Both the position numbers and the translations under genes were made by a program. From Amoebophrya sp. A120 (Eukaryota; Sar; Dinophyceae; Syndiniales; Amoebophryaceae), in the NCBI GenBank assembly GCA_905178155.1, contig CAJINV010000004.1, positions 11,368,542 to 11,432,541 of the forward strand: DNA of 64,000 nt, in the 5' to 3' direction. Positions within the stretch are counted from its first letter, which is position 1. Every line of letters starts with the position of its first letter. The notes beneath the pieces were generated by a model. The model did no database searches and was not told the DNA's origin. It worked only from the letters and a program-made list of their open reading frames with translations. Below, in pieces: positions 12,201 through 24,000 of the stretch.

Positions 12201-15200
12201 GAAATCCGTCGTCCTTGCAGTCAGTGCAGATTTCTGCGCCGTGCTGGGTGCACGCTGCGCCCTGGGCTGCCGTCCCGTGGGTGCAGGTGCAGGAGTTCTT
12301 CAGGCAACGGATGCCACTGCCTTGCGTCTCGAGCCGGTAGCCGTCGTGCTTACAGGTCTTGCAAATGTGCCCATTGTGTATCGCGCAATCCGTTCCGGTA
12401 GCCGCGTCCCCGTTGGTGCACGTGCATTGGTTCTCCTCGCACCGCGCTGCGCTGGTCAAATGGTAGCCGGGCTCATCGCAGTCAACACACTTGAGCTGAC
12501 CGCGCACCGGGCAGTCTGCCTGCATCGCTGCGTCGCCGTTATTGCACTGGCACTGGTTCTGCACGCAGCGCTCGTTGTCGAGATGGTACCCGGCCACCGT
12601 GCAGGTGGTGCATTTTTCGACCGGATTGCTGTTCACTGGCTTGCAGCCCGCACCCGACGCGGCGTGGCCATGCAAGCACGTGCACTCGTGCTCCTTGCAA
12701 ATACCGCCGTCCATGAAATGCACGTCGGTGTCGCTGCATGCCGTGCACTTCTCCTTGGGGTAACCGGCCTCCCCGGGTGCCGGACAATCTGGCCCCGTCG
12801 CAGCCGTACCATCGTCACACGAACACTCGTTCACCACGCACGCGTACTTACCGGTGGTTGCGTCGACTGCCACAGAGTGGTATCCGCTGTCGCACTCGCC
12901 ATCGAGACACCCTGGGGTCTGGCCGTCGGCATCACACTCCGCGCCGGTCAGCGGCTCTCCGTGCGGGCACGCACAATCGTGTAGCGCACAGGTGATTCCC
13001 TCCGTAGCCCCGTCTTCTTTCGCGCAAAGGTCCCCACTACCCCATTCGGTGATGCCGTCAACATCCGTGCCGGGCGAGCGTGGCGTGATCACACTGTAAA
13101 CCCGGGTCCGGGTCTCTCCGGCACCCGTACACTGTTGCTGCAGCTTATTCCTCCACGCACCAGTGACGTCCCACTGCCCGACGCAGTCCGTTGGGCAGGT
13201 GATGGCTTCTTTCGCACCATCCGCGGCTTCGCAAGCCTGTCCCCCGTTCTGGCTTGGGGTCGTGACGGTGTACGTCCTCTCGCGTGTGGCACCGTCACCC
13301 GTGCACTGTTGCTCTAGCGTGTCGATGTCAGCAACACTCCAGTGGCCCTCGCAGTCGATCACCTCTAACTCGCAGCCTTCCATGCGTAACTGTTCCCCCG
13401 GCCCGTCACAAAAAAATTCCGGGTCCGCCCCCGTCCAAACGCCGGCCTTGCAGGTGACCTCGTTGGGCCTCGCGATCGCCACCGGCGTGACGTCAGCAGC
13501 CGGGACTGCCGACCCCGTCCAGATGCACGCCCTATCACACGACCCGCCCATGCCGAGGCAGACGCCCTGCGCGCCATCGCTTGTGCGCGTTGCCACCAGC
13601 TCCTCCACGGTGCAGAGCCGGCGGTTCCCATGCTGCTTGCAGATCCGCACCGCTTCGTCGTAAGTCTTCAAGACGTTGTCCTCACACATCTGCTTCCCTT
13701 CCAGAGTGGGCGTGACGCAGTCAACCTTATTCCCGGCGACAGCCAGATACTTCCAATAATTGAAGGACGACGTGACCTGGCCCTCATCTCCGCAGCACCG
13801 AAAGGGAAAAAGCCCATTTCCTCTGCTCACTGCAACACTGGGACTCGCCGCCCGCCCGTCTTTGCTACACTGTGTAGCAAAGACGGAAAGCATGTTGTCT
13901 AAATTCTGCGCGGAGCCGCGCCGCACAAAAATCTCCGTCGGCGGCAGCGCGTCTTCCTCCGCCCGCAACCACGCTAGCCAGCTGAAACCGGCACTCACAC
14001 TCAACTTTGCAGTGGCCGCGGCCGCCGGGGGTTGGCACCCTGCACGACAGCAGCTCGAACGGCACTGCACTTGCGGCCAGCCGGAGGCGAATGCATCCGT
14101 CAGGCCTTCGCAAAGCCGGTCCGCGGGCGAAGGAACGAACGCGGAGGGCCCTGCCAGTGCGTCGCAATTCTGGTCACTGCTGGGGCCGCACGTGGGAAGG
14201 CAAGAGGTTTCGCTGGCCGTCGGGTAGTGCGGAAAGAGCGCAAATTTTTGGTCGTCGTTGCACTTTTTGCAGTGCTGTGCGTTGTGGGCACCGCAGGAGC
14301 TGCCCTCGTCGACCTCCCCGTTGCTACAAAGACACTGGGTCGTGGTGGTGGTGGTGGTCGTCGTCGTACGGTATCAAACAACAAAGAAGTACACCCTCCC
14401 ATACGACCATACTCGGATCATCATCTTCATTTTTGTTTGCCATGCATTCTTCTATTTTCATTTTTCTGATATCAAGAGCCCTTCGAATTTTTCCAGTTTC
14501 AGAAGCGCTTCCTGCCCGGAATTGGTCCGCACGTGTGCCTGGTCTCGTTCTGGTCGAGGTTTACCACCACGGTATCAATGTGTTGTAGGCCCGCCAGCAT
14601 ATAGGTGCTGCAAATAAAAAACCCTCCTTACCAAAAAGTCAGTAGAGGACTCAGATTCACATATTTTTGCGGTGAAAAACCCACACCAAGTTGCAGTAAA
14701 AGCCGGAGCGGAATACGACAATCAGTGATGTTTACTTGAGTAGAGAGATGGCGGCCGGCGCGCGTTCTCTGAACTGTGAAGCTGCGACTATCTACGCTTC
14801 ACGCACCTTCGCTGCGTCAGCTGGATAAGGCCGACGCGATTTTATTTCACACACTTCCAAAAAAAAACAGCACGCCCCCTGTGCTATGAAAAAATGATGC
14901 CTCTTTGATTCGGTTCTGCCTCGTCTGGTCGAAGCCTGGTCTTGCAGGAGGACTCTGGTGCTGCCGTCTCTTGTGCGTGCGGTATCCTGCAAGAAAAATG
15001 ACGCCTAAGATCTTCTCGAATTTATTTGCTAGGTGGATGAACAAGCCGCATTCTATCATTTGCCTAAAAATCTTCTGTGCGGCCTGTGCAGTTTTAGCAG
15101 GGGGTGATGACTACAAAGCCAGCACGATATAATTTTTTTGAGCGCGAGAAGCTTTGCACAGCACCACGGCATCGGCACTAGATCTCCTGTAATACATTTT

Positions 15201-17601
15201 TTGGTTAACATGCCAGAATCTAAACGATTGCATCTAAACTTTCAGACCTAAACGAATAGGCGTCGAAACGATCGCCCGCGGGTCTAAACTATCAACGCGA
15301 CGTCGCGAGCCTTGCTGGGATTGCAGTCCGCCTGTGCTTTCTTGTTGTCGGAGACTGGACGACAGGAGAGGGGCCGCAATGGTGGCGAGAAGCAACCAAA
15401 AGGAGGCAGAGGGGGAAAGAGTCGAGGAAGGGGAACCGCAGGGGGGCCGGCGAAATACAGCGAGAGAGAGAGTCGTCGGCCAGGGCAGCCGCCGCCGGCC
15501 GGCCGGCCGGCGGCGGCTGCCCTGGCCGACGACAAGAAACCCCAAACCCTAGACCCAAAACCCTAACCCTTGAACCGTTTTCACTTTTGTATGCAAAGTT
15601 GAGAAGTTTAGAGACCTTTCCAAACGTTTACGCGTTTGGTCCAAACGTTTAGTTCCGGGGGTGCAGTTTAGATTCTGGTATGTTAACCACATTTTTTCAT
15701 CGTCTACCTTCTGTTCCTAGTACACATTTTCACAACCTGCAAGAGGGCACTAAGATGCAAACACAATCAACAAACATTCTCGAACTTAAGCGTGGTTCTG
15801 CTTTGCAACTGCAGGGGGAATATAGTCGCCATTGATTATCAGTATTTTAACTGTTCCCTATGCACATTTCTGTTTGTCGTGTTACCCGCAGCGGCCTTTC
15901 GTCCCCGTCCCCGCAGTGCAAGTTTGAGTTTTGCGCGTGTCCTTCTCCCCCTCCCAATACTGCATAGGGTGGACGTACTTATTCGTATTCGCAGTCTGCG
16001 TTTTATCGCATAGAGAGACCACATGGCGGCTGTGGCTCTCAACATCGCAGTACACTCACCACAACACTCACGATCGCAGCCACTTAGGACTATGCATAGT
16101 TGGAGCTCACCACTGAGTCCGGATGAATCGGATGAATGATATTCCGGATGAAATCACGATGAGAATGCCTGGAGAGTCAACGATAGTAGCGAAAAACAGT
16201 ACAAGAGCTATGCTGGGTGTACTTTTCTACATTTGATACGGCGTAGCTCGGAGCGAACATACCGCTCTTGTCCCAACATTTACACTCATACCCCTTATCC
16301 CAACGAAAAAAACTAGCTGCGCATCATATTCGTATAAATAAAAACGCAAAAATGAATACACAAGAAATAGAAAACGATCTGCGTTGCTTGCCTTCAACAG
16401 CATTCTAAGGTGCTTCTACCCACCACGGAGATAATTATTCTCCCACCTCATTTTTGCATAGTAAACACAAACAAACATGATATGCTGGGCTTTCTCTGAA
16501 GGGTATCCCTGGGGCTGGTAGAAGCAGCTCCACGCGTCATAACGATGTTTGCAGATGGTGGTGCCACAACTGATTCGGCTCCCGGCCGTATAACTCCAAT
16601 CCACAGTGCCTTTTACGCACTTGACCGACTTCCCTACTGCGGTCTGCTCGTTCACATACGTGGTGAACCAAGCGCGCTCCTGCTCGGAAATCTTGCTTCT
16701 GGCATGTATTTCGAGAAAGGGGCGGCTAGGCTTCTTCGGCAGATGAAGTGCTTTTTCGGTTTCTTGCTCAACACCAAGAGCATCGTCTTCGTCTTTGTCA
16801 TCTTCTTCGCCTTCCGACCTCGTACCATCCTTCCTCCGTGGACCATCACCAAGACGTCGCTGTTGTGCCAGTACAACTTATCGCAAGGAAAAATCCCCCC
16901 TCCCCATATCGAAAAGAAAATTTGTGATGCTTTTTTGTGATGCTGATTTGTGGCCACAAGTCAACAGCTTTGTCTTGCGTACAAGGCAAACGACACCCAT
17001 GTGGCGCATTGTATAGCGAGTCTGTCACGCGTTTTCATCTATGTCAGACTTGTTTCTCATGCTCAGCTGCTAGCCGGATGCGTACCCAAATGGCCTTAGA
17101 ATCAATATGCCGACAAGCTCTTGCTGCAATACAAAGTTCATTTGTGTACACAAATCCAGCAAAACAAATTTTCTTTGGAATGTGGGGTGGAGGCTTTTTT
17201 CACTTTGATACAACTTCACGCCGGTGTACCGCGTACGCGCCGACAAGTGTTCGCGGAGGCACATGCAGTGCTTGAAACATATCATCTGCAAAAATGTCTG
17301 GGTCTGGAAGAACGCAAGATTTGTCATGCATATTTCTCATGACCCATGATGCCTGTAATGCATGACCTAGCATCGCAGACTTTTAGAGGGCTTCTTGATG
17401 CACCTCCCGCCTGAGAAATGCCCTGTCCGTATAGCACAAATTGTGCCCCTCTTGCTGGTCATGCAATACAATTTTTTTTAGAGTCCAAAAACAGCATGAC
17501 AAGTTGCAATCTTCCAGACCCAGACATTTTTGCATTTGATAAAACAGGAGCCAGTGCCAAACTTGGCCAAGGGCGAGGGAAGTCGGCACGCGCCACACCA
17601 T
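6278..17601 (-). CDS. Gene 2: giant secreted cysteine-repeat protein (3' end outside window)
   Basis: Eleven exons are visible (minus order): 17542-17601, 17211-17279, 16506-16878, 16239-16295, 11182-14371, 10536-10826, 10025-10094, 9723-9759, 7074-8608, 6705-6825, 6278-6369, about 1950 codons, open at the left edge. The start ATG (17601) is followed by a moderately hydrophobic stretch (LALGQVWHWLLFQALHV), then an acidic segment (GEEDDKDEDDALG), a cysteine-containing region, a threonine run, TSP1-like repeats and over thirty modules of about 40 residues with the pattern C.C.NG.A.TG..C...IC..C...GY.L....C. Likely an extracellular or surface protein. Every intron is an introner; dropping each element plus 5 bp keeps one frame. 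The ATG is the first after an in-frame stop, but an upstream exon cannot be excluded. Confidence 0.8.
6370..6704 (-). mobile_element. Introner, family A, diverged
   Basis: Ends resemble the GTCTGG...CCAGAC family A termini. Flanks TCTTT (6365-6369) and GATTT (6705-6709) match at three of five bases. Removal gives CFQNLCSCSNGKAATG in frame. Confidence 0.7.
6826..7073 (-). mobile_element. Introner, TATGCATTGCAAAAG family
   Basis: Starts TATGCATTGCAAAAG and ends CTTTTGCAGGGGATA. Exact duplication CCGTT at 6821-6825 and 7074-7078. Removal gives CRCDNGVQAGP. Confidence 0.88.
7074..8608 (-). CDS. Gene 2 exon: array of EGF-like cysteine modules
   Basis: A 1.5-kb exon without any introner, holding about a dozen modules, each with six or more cysteines in the order C-C-C-C-C-C and the conserved phrases CxCxNGDAATG and ICxxCxxxGYxL. 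The spacing resembles EGF or furin-type cysteine modules but fits no family exactly. Antisense frames here are long only because of the GC-rich repeats. Confidence 0.88.
8609..9722 (-). mobile_element. Introner, family A, carrying a nested element
   Basis: Duplication GGTCC (8604-8608) and GGCCC (9723-9727). Removal gives GDAATGPACKQDGSNTC. Enlarged to 1.1 kb by the insertion at 8813-9589. Confidence 0.83.
8813..9589. mobile_element. Element nested in an introner, short terminal inverted repeats
   Basis: GTAGTGAGGTC at the left end, its complement at the right; TTTTTGAC is also mirrored further in. The interior holds two GC-rich copies of a unit of about 170 bp, roughly 8885-9055 and 9045-9185, each with GGGCCC-rich inverted halves around CGGGCCCA. 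No target duplication found and no convincing protein. Confidence 0.6.
9760..10024 (-). mobile_element. Introner, family E
   Basis: Starts TATCGCACGAAAAGACTG; the other end mirrors it (CAGTTCTTTTGGTGGATA). Flanks GCAGA and GCATT match at three of five. Removal gives CIQNQCTCDHGDAATG. Confidence 0.78.
10095..10535 (-). mobile_element. Introner, family A, diverged
   Basis: Flanks ACATG (10090-10094) and GCATG (10536-10540). Removal gives HNSHMCSECDNEG in frame. Confidence 0.8.
10827..11181 (-). mobile_element. Introner, family C
   Basis: Family C ends (AAACGTCCCCACCCC and GGGGACGTTTTTACAC). Exact duplication GTGGA. Removal gives ATGANCTVHQGNICKAC. A second internal copy of the end lies at about 11125-11145. 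Confidence 0.88.
11182..14371 (-). CDS. Gene 2 exon: threonine run, TSP1-like repeats, cysteine modules
   Basis: A 3.2-kb exon. In order: a run of about nine Thr, a cysteine module (QCLCSNGEV), a unique Cys-containing region, a segment of the form VTCKAGVWTG...FFC...GCELEV shared with gene 1 modules, at least two TSP1-like repeats (DCVGQWDVTGAWRNKLQQQC and a partner with QQCTGDGATRERTYTV), then about twenty EGF-like modules. The exon joins in frame to both neighbours when one 5-bp duplication copy is removed. Confidence 0.87.
15472..15533. repeat. 62-bp perfect GC palindrome
   Basis: Two 31-base arms with no spacer, centred on GGCCGG/CCGGCC. Able to form a cruciform. Lies in the middle of the 486-bp element. 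Confidence 0.95.
15540..15571. repeat. Telomere-like CCCTAA/CCCAAA repeats
   Basis: Four imperfect units such as CCCAAACCCTAGACCC and AACCCTAACCC resemble the plant-type telomere repeat TTTAGGG on the other strand. Internal to the 486-bp element, so not a chromosome end. Confidence 0.6.
16296..16505 (-). mobile_element. Introner, probable
   Basis: Starts TATCCCAACGAAAAAAACTA; the right end is more diverged (ends GGGTA). Flanks CCCCT and TCCCT. Removal gives YQPQGYECKCW in frame, whereas the unspliced frame runs to a stop. Confidence 0.65.
16879..17210 (-). mobile_element. Introner, family B
   Basis: AAAAATCCCCCCTCCCCAT near the left end, mirrored at the right end with changes. Exact duplication CAACT (16874-16878, 17211-17215). 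Confidence 0.87.
17280..17541 (-). mobile_element. Introner, family A
   Basis: Exact duplication AAACA (17275-17279, 17542-17546). Removal gives WHWLLFQALHVPPR near the gene 2 N-terminus. Confidence 0.88.
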
Positions 17602-18000
17602 TGGCTTTGGCACTTTAAGTACCTATAGTTCTTTTGCTGTAGTGAGTAGATCGCTGTCATCTATCCATCATGTGAAAAGCAACCAAGTAACACGACATTA
17701 TACGCAGGCAAATATTGGCACCAAGCAAGCTGAGTAGAATTTTTGTAGAGTAAGAATCTTCACGCTTCAACCAGTTTTAACTTTTTCCCAAGTTTTAATT
17801 TTTTTTCAAAAAAATACACCTGTATAGCTTTTGCGTGTAACAGTATTGGGAAAAGAACGCTCAGACTGTACGACTTCAAAACAAAATGAATTGAGTTGTA
17901 GTTCTAGTTCTTCAAGCGCTAACGACCCCAGTATGTAGCTGAGAACCTATTCGCAGAGTGTGCTGTGACTTGTGTACGTACACCTTTTCCCTTTACTATT
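17602..18000. other. Intergenic spacer between gene 1 stop and gene 2 start
   Basis: About 400 bp, AT-richer than the flanking exons. Should contain the gene 1 3' end and gene 2 5' end. I saw no spliced-leader sequence or clear promoter element. Confidence 0.5.
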
Positions 18001-21000
18001 CTACCTACGTACGTGATCATGACCTCGCAGCCGGAGCCCTCTGTCGCACTGTCGCTTAACTTTTACTGTCCCTACGAAGCACTTGAGCAGACGGAAGAAC
18101 TCTGTATTGCAGTTGGACCAGCTATTGCCATGCACACTTCTTTTTACAAGCAGACATGCATAGACGAGTATGGTCGTAGTGTGTGGTTGTACTTTTGTGC
18201 GGAATATGACCAGTACGCTATCAACGTGAAAAGTGCCCCTACCCCAGACTTAAAGTTGGTGATGCAAGCAATATAAAAACAGCTGCAAGAAGAAAAAGTA
18301 TCTTTATCAGAATGGCAATGGCAAATCTTCGACCCAGAAGTATAACACGAAGACGAAGCTGTATTGCGCAAAACCGAATTATAAGCGACATCCATCGCGT
18401 TGAGCTTGTTCTTCACGATAAGCACTTACTCTTGCAAAAGTGGCCAAGATTCTGCAATTGAATGCAGCGCATTGATGTCACTTTCATGCATGCAGCAATA
18501 CAAAAAGTTTTCATGTAAATAAAGGAAAGTATGCAACATACAAAACCTTGGAACTTCTGTGGGCGGGACAGTTTTCAATACGATAGACGCACTCGTGTTG
18601 CAAAAACGGTATTGCTATCCAGTGCAAAACAAAATGTCTGGGTCCGGAAGGACACGTACTTGTCACACAAACTCATTCTGTATCACGCAGAAATTTGTGT
18701 TGCATGAGCGCCAAAACTTTTTCAGTTTTTGCAACGCAAGCAGAAGCACCCAGTTTCTCATGCTGGACGGGCTTCAAGAGACCTGGACAAAAATTGATGT
18801 AGATGTATATGCTTTTGCGTGTACTATTCCAGAGCATCTGTTCTGCGTGATCCGAAGGATGCATGATAAATAACTCGAACTCCTGCAATCTTCCAGGCCC
18901 AGACATATAAATAAATTTGAAATGCATAAGCGCCGCGGAATCGGTCTCCAATTTGTCCGACAAGGGAAACCCGTCCTGCTATGCTGCGTAAAAACGTTCC
19001 CACTCCAGACTTGTCATGCCAAACAAAATGCAGCACACTTTGCCCCCCCATTGCACCATGGCCGCAGATGGCTTGACGCATCATGCAAATCTGCAAGCCT
19101 CAAATCTTGTTTCCCATACATACTTATTAGCCCCATGTTGAGCAGCATTTCCTAGTATTGCAGTCTGGCAGTTTGTCATGCTGAAATCAGGATAGGATGA
19201 TCGAGCTGTGATGCGGTTTCACAGGCTAAACAGCATCACACTACAAGAGCAAGCTTGTTATGCGCAACACACAACAAAGTGCAAGCGTGTCATGCGCAAC
19301 ATCAACTCTGCGGTGCGAACGTTTTATTTCACTTTTGATACCTGCACCGCTCCACACTCGACGGGCTGCCCACTTTCGCCCTTCTTGCAGCAGGCTATCC
19401 TCAGGAAAAACGTCCCCGTCCCATAGTCAGCCAGGGAACTCTGCTACACAAGTCCAGAAGCGCATTTGAGACTTTCCACGCACGACAACGAACTCTGGGC
19501 ATTCACTGTGCTATACAGTAGAGGTGCCTAGCTGATAAAGCCGCATGGCCGCACCAGATATCACCTGTCCTGTGTTGATTAGAGCATGACAAGTGAAGAT
19601 CATCATGATGTCCACATAGGAACATTCATAAAGTCGCTCTCGTGGCGAGTCGCATTACACATGTTCTGGCGGGCATCAGTAGCGGCAGGGGCAGCATGCA
19701 GATTTGCATGACGAATATGGGCGGGTGCTGACATCATTTTTACCCCGAATACAGGCTCCGACCAGCTTGCTGGGTCCGTCCGGACAGAATCCCGGACAAA
19801 GTCCCGGTGAGGCGCATTTTCCAGACCCGAGACAGGACTCGTAGTCGCGCACCCACGTCGGTACGGCCACACAGGAGCGGTAGCCGGCAGGTTTACTCTG
19901 CCAGTTGTCCAGGTACCAGGCAGTCACAGACTTCTGTACACTCCAGTCCTTCAGGGCCGTGATAATCTTACATTCCCGCGGGTCGTCCTCGTGCCACTGG
20001 CCGTTTAGCTGACCGTCCGTCGAGATCCAGTGGCAGCACGCGCCTTCAAAGAGCGCAAAATCCTTTCCCCCGTTCACGCTGCAGGCGTTGCAGTATCCGG
20101 ACTCGTCGGGCGAGCAGTCCGCAACCCCGCCGCACGCCATGTGCCCGTCAGAAATCTGGTCCGGATCCGCAGCGACGACTCGAATGCGCAGCCGCTGCCC
20201 GAGCGGACTCGGCTTCTTTGCCCGTGACACCGCAACGAAGCTGAGCGTGACGCACTCGTGGTAGTAGTAGTCTTCTGGCGAGGGCGTAGGCGCCTGCCCG
20301 GCGATCGGGAAGGAGCGGGCGCGGGCGCACGACCCCGGCCCGGCGGCGTCCCCCTTCAAGCAGCAGGCCGTTTCCCAGGCGGGCTCGCCGGCTGACCGGA
20401 CGTTTGCGCAGCTGCTGCAAACCCCGGCGGCACCGCCACACTTCGGCAGGCACGTGGGTACCGCGTGGCACGCGGGCGCCGCCGTGTACTTCCCCTGGGT
20501 CAGGCCCGTTTCGTAAGCGTTACTGAGGAAGAGAGCCGGGTCCGCGCCCAGGGCCACGTCCTCGTTCAGCAGGTTGCACTCCGGAGAAAGCTGCTGCCCG
20601 CCGCCAACCACGAAGGCTCGGTCCCCGACCGTTCGGCTCGGGTCGTAAGTGCAGCACATCCCTTTTTTCTCCGCCGGCAGCTCCTCGGCGGCACCGGGCA
20701 GGGCCCCCGGGCCGGAAAGGCTGCACTTGTCGCAGAACCCATCGCTGCACGCTGGGCCCCCCGCGGGGGTTGATGGGTCCGCGCAGTGCAGGGGCACGTA
20801 GGGCTTTGTCCAGGGGCAGTCTATCAAATGTAAAAATGTCTGGGTCTGGAAGATTCTGCGACTTGTGATGCATGTCTGACATGAGTCGAGAATCTGTGAT
20901 GCGTGGGCACGAACCGGCTCTCCTATCTGTCATGCAAAAACGCAGTTTCTCATGCGGAATACGCAACACGTAGCCGCTCAAGAATTTGTCATGCTTGGCT

Positions 21001-24000
21001 GCGTATTGCAGTCCGGGCATCATCCACTTTTAGCATTACAAGTTTCCAGACCCAGACATTTTTGCATTTGATACAGTCTGCCTCCGAGCAAGTGATGTCC
21101 ACTCCAGCGTCGGTACCAGAGGAGCTGTATCCTGCAAAAAAAACACAGCACACCCACAGTAACAGAAAGACAATTGAACTCGTGTTGCGCGTTCCGGTGT
21201 CTCGACGTTGATATCTATAAGCGTAGTTGAGATGCTTGTGGTACAACCAACTATTTTTTTCATGTGATGCATCTCTTCTCTTCGTCGTCGCTAGAGCAAA
21301 TTCCAAACTGCATCTTCCTGCATGGCCACCTCCAAATAATGCATCTTTTTTGGTTTCCGCATTCATTGGAGTGAGCATTTTGAGGGACGCAAATTTAGCA
21401 TGCAAGACCTTTAGCATTTTTTTACTTTCTGGTATAGGACGCAAATTCATTTTTTTACTTTCTGGTATAGATGTCCCGGTGAGAATGACAAGACCCTTCA
21501 TCTACAACACACAGAAATAAGCAACAACATTCATTTTTGTCTAGTATCAAGGTGCACTTTATTAATTTCAGTAGGATAATGTGATCGCGTCCGGAATCTC
21601 AACGTCGCATCCGCTGGACAGTTCCAAGTGGCCACCGGCGGAGGAACAGGAGAATTTTGGCTGTCCCCCGTCCGCGCTCTCGAATTTATCGGGCTTGCAG
21701 TTCACGTTGTCCAGCACCACAGCAGCTGCGCCCGGTTTAAGCTTCATGTCGATCAGATGGTCCTTCCATCCGCCCCAGGTGCCGCTCTGGTCTAGCCTCG
21801 CCAGGGCCGCCGCGTTTGGAACTTTGCAGCCTTCCCAGCAGCAACCCGCTTTGCACTCGTCTTTGGGGTAGGAACCATCGATGATATCCTGATTGGTACC
21901 GGACAAATTAGGGCAACGACGGTTAACATTGGTAGACGCGATGAAGTAAACCCCCGAGCCATTCGGTTGCGGGCAATCCTGATTGGCCGCATCCCCACAC
22001 TTCGGCCAGCAGGCGGCTTCATCCGAGTCGGGAAAGTTATCACGCTTTATCCAGGGATAATTGCAGGATGCGCACTTGTACGCTCCATGTCGGTTGCACG
22101 TCGTAGACACCGTCCCGTGCGGGCACAGGCACTCCTGCTTGTCGCATCCGCTCGTCAGGGTGAGAGCCTGGCCCGCTACCTTGCACTGGAACCTGGGTGC
22201 GTTCCCCCCCCATTTGCCGTCGCAGCCGACCTATCCAACAAAAAAACCGTCGCACCAGTCGCAAAGTACCTTCTGGGCACTCAGGAACATCACAAAATTG
22301 GGAACGAGGATATCAGAAGTCTCTGATGCCTGGCTGACAAGAGACTCCTGGATAAAAATCCGCCCTTTGCTCGCTTCTTACGGTGTGCGAGTAACTGTCT
22401 AAAGTATGCAGCTAATGAATCCTGAGAGTAAATCCTTTGCGAAAGTTCGAGAGAACTAACACACTACTACGAAAATAAAAAACCTTCAATAATCAAAGAA
22501 GAAGAAGTGGAGACTGAGTCATAGACAGTTTTTTTTGTTGTGATACAACGCCGAAAATGCCCAAGGGGCCATGTTCGCCCGGTTCAAATTTCTCTTTTCG
22601 CAGCTCGTTTGCCATCCAACAGAAAAGCAGAGCCGTAGTACCAGAAATAAAGAAATGTTGCTCTGTTCCTGTCCCAAAACAAAGCCCTGTAACCGCAAGG
22701 AGAACTACTGCCTGTCGTGCAGAATGCACTTTATACAACTTTGTTTGTCGGCTAGAGGGGTACCAAAAAAATTTGCAATGCTGAACAGCTGCCAACAAGG
22801 CCTTTTTTTTAACTTTCAGCAAAACAGCATAAGCAGGCAAATTTATATTTCTTTCTTTTTTTCTTTTGCAAATTCGAAGTGGATGGGCATGCTTTTCTGT
22901 AGAGTATCTGCCCATCCCGTCCAGGTTGCGGCTCGGTTTAATTTCGCAAGAGCTGCCGTGTCCGGCACTTTGCACCCCTGCCGACAGCAAGCTGTGGCAC
23001 ACCCGAATTTAATGCCAAAATAGCCAGTGCCTGCAAAAAAATCGGCGCTTGTTGAAGATTCCAGAATGTGACGGGAGAAAACGCTCCCCACGGAATGATC
23101 ATCGCAGCGCACGTCCGGGTCCGAGGGGATCCGGTACACTCCCCCTATTTATTCTCTGCAAAAGTCCTATCGGACTGGCACACATCAAAATTGCGGCACA
23201 GCAGTAGCAATCTGCTTTCTTATTCTTTTTCCTTCTCTCAGCATAACAAGTTCGTCTGCAAAAATGCTTGCCGCGCTTATACTAGTGCGATAGTGCTTTT
23301 GCAATGCATACGGATTCCGTACTGGCGCAGTTCTGCTGCGCCTCGGACCCACAGGCAGGATAGCAACCCGTGTTCTGATCTCGTCCGGCGTTAAATATCC
23401 TACAGAAAATGAAAAGCACACCACATTGCAGAATAAATAAGTATAAATTGAAGTTAGTTTTTTATCTAAACAAAAAAACGGCTTTTGTCTGTTCAGCATC
23501 TATCACAAATCTTCGTGCTACCTCAACCTGTACTCTGGTTCCACGACTTTTCTGCATAGTTGTAGTCTCAGTTATACATGCAAAGTTTTCATCGCCCGTC
23601 ATCTTCCGGACCAGAAACAGAATCACAAAGATTCTTGCGCCATAAAAACAGCGATGCAGATGCACATCTACTTTTTTTTCTGGTATGATTGTACTTTTCC
23701 TTTTCTGCTGAATATCAAACTGGGGCTGGCCGTCACCAAGGAACGACGTCGAGGGCCACCCGACGCGCTTCACCATGTGCTGCGTCTGGCCGTCCGAAGC
23801 CACCACGCCCGTATGGCAAGAAAAAACTGCTTCACTGTGAACTTGTGATGCAGAGAATGCCACACACTAGAGGTGTTTTTCTTGCTAGAAAGGGATCAGC
23901 TTTAGCCGTGTCTTCCCCAGGAGAGCACGCATGGCGAATTTTCTTTGTCATATGCAGCGAAACTTGTAATGCAGATCTACGATCAAAATCGTCGCACTAA

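Larger units (their letters stand above)
15203..15688. mobile_element. 486-bp terminal-inverted-repeat element, 9-bp duplication
   Basis: The terminal repeats GGTTAACATGCCAGAATCTA and its mirror at 15666-15688 (one to two mismatches) are flanked by ACATTTTTT on both sides (15194-15202 and 15689-15697). A 9-bp duplication suggests a Mutator-like non-autonomous element. TCTAAAC words recur near both ends. It contains a perfect palindrome and telomere-like repeats and has no transposase. Confidence 0.85.
14372..16238 (-). mobile_element. Large introner, AGTACACCC ends, carrying a TIR transposon
   Basis: Starts TATCAAACAACAAAGAAGTA and its right end complements as TATCAAATGTAGAAAAGTAC, both running on into CACCC. 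Flanks TACGG and CGGCG are poorly matched, but removal with 5 bp puts the threonine run in frame after FAPSYA. Contains the element at 15203-15688. Confidence 0.7.

Noticed and set aside
11404-12984. 526-codon plus-strand frame
   Set aside because: Antisense to gene 2 exon 11182-14371, composition dominated by Val/Ala/Arg from the complement of Cys codons; no domain.
15540-15571. Chromosome end
   Set aside because: The telomere-like units are few, degenerate and enclosed by a transposon with a 9-bp duplication.
17965-18276. 103-codon plus-strand frame that looks protein-like
   Set aside because: It runs into an introner without a splice solution and overlaps the last gene 1 exon; kept as a doubt about that exon rather than called a gene.
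21560-21580. Stop codon plus AATAAA as the end of gene 1
   Set aside because: Both lie inside the family D introner; removing it continues the frame into DITCSEADCPW.
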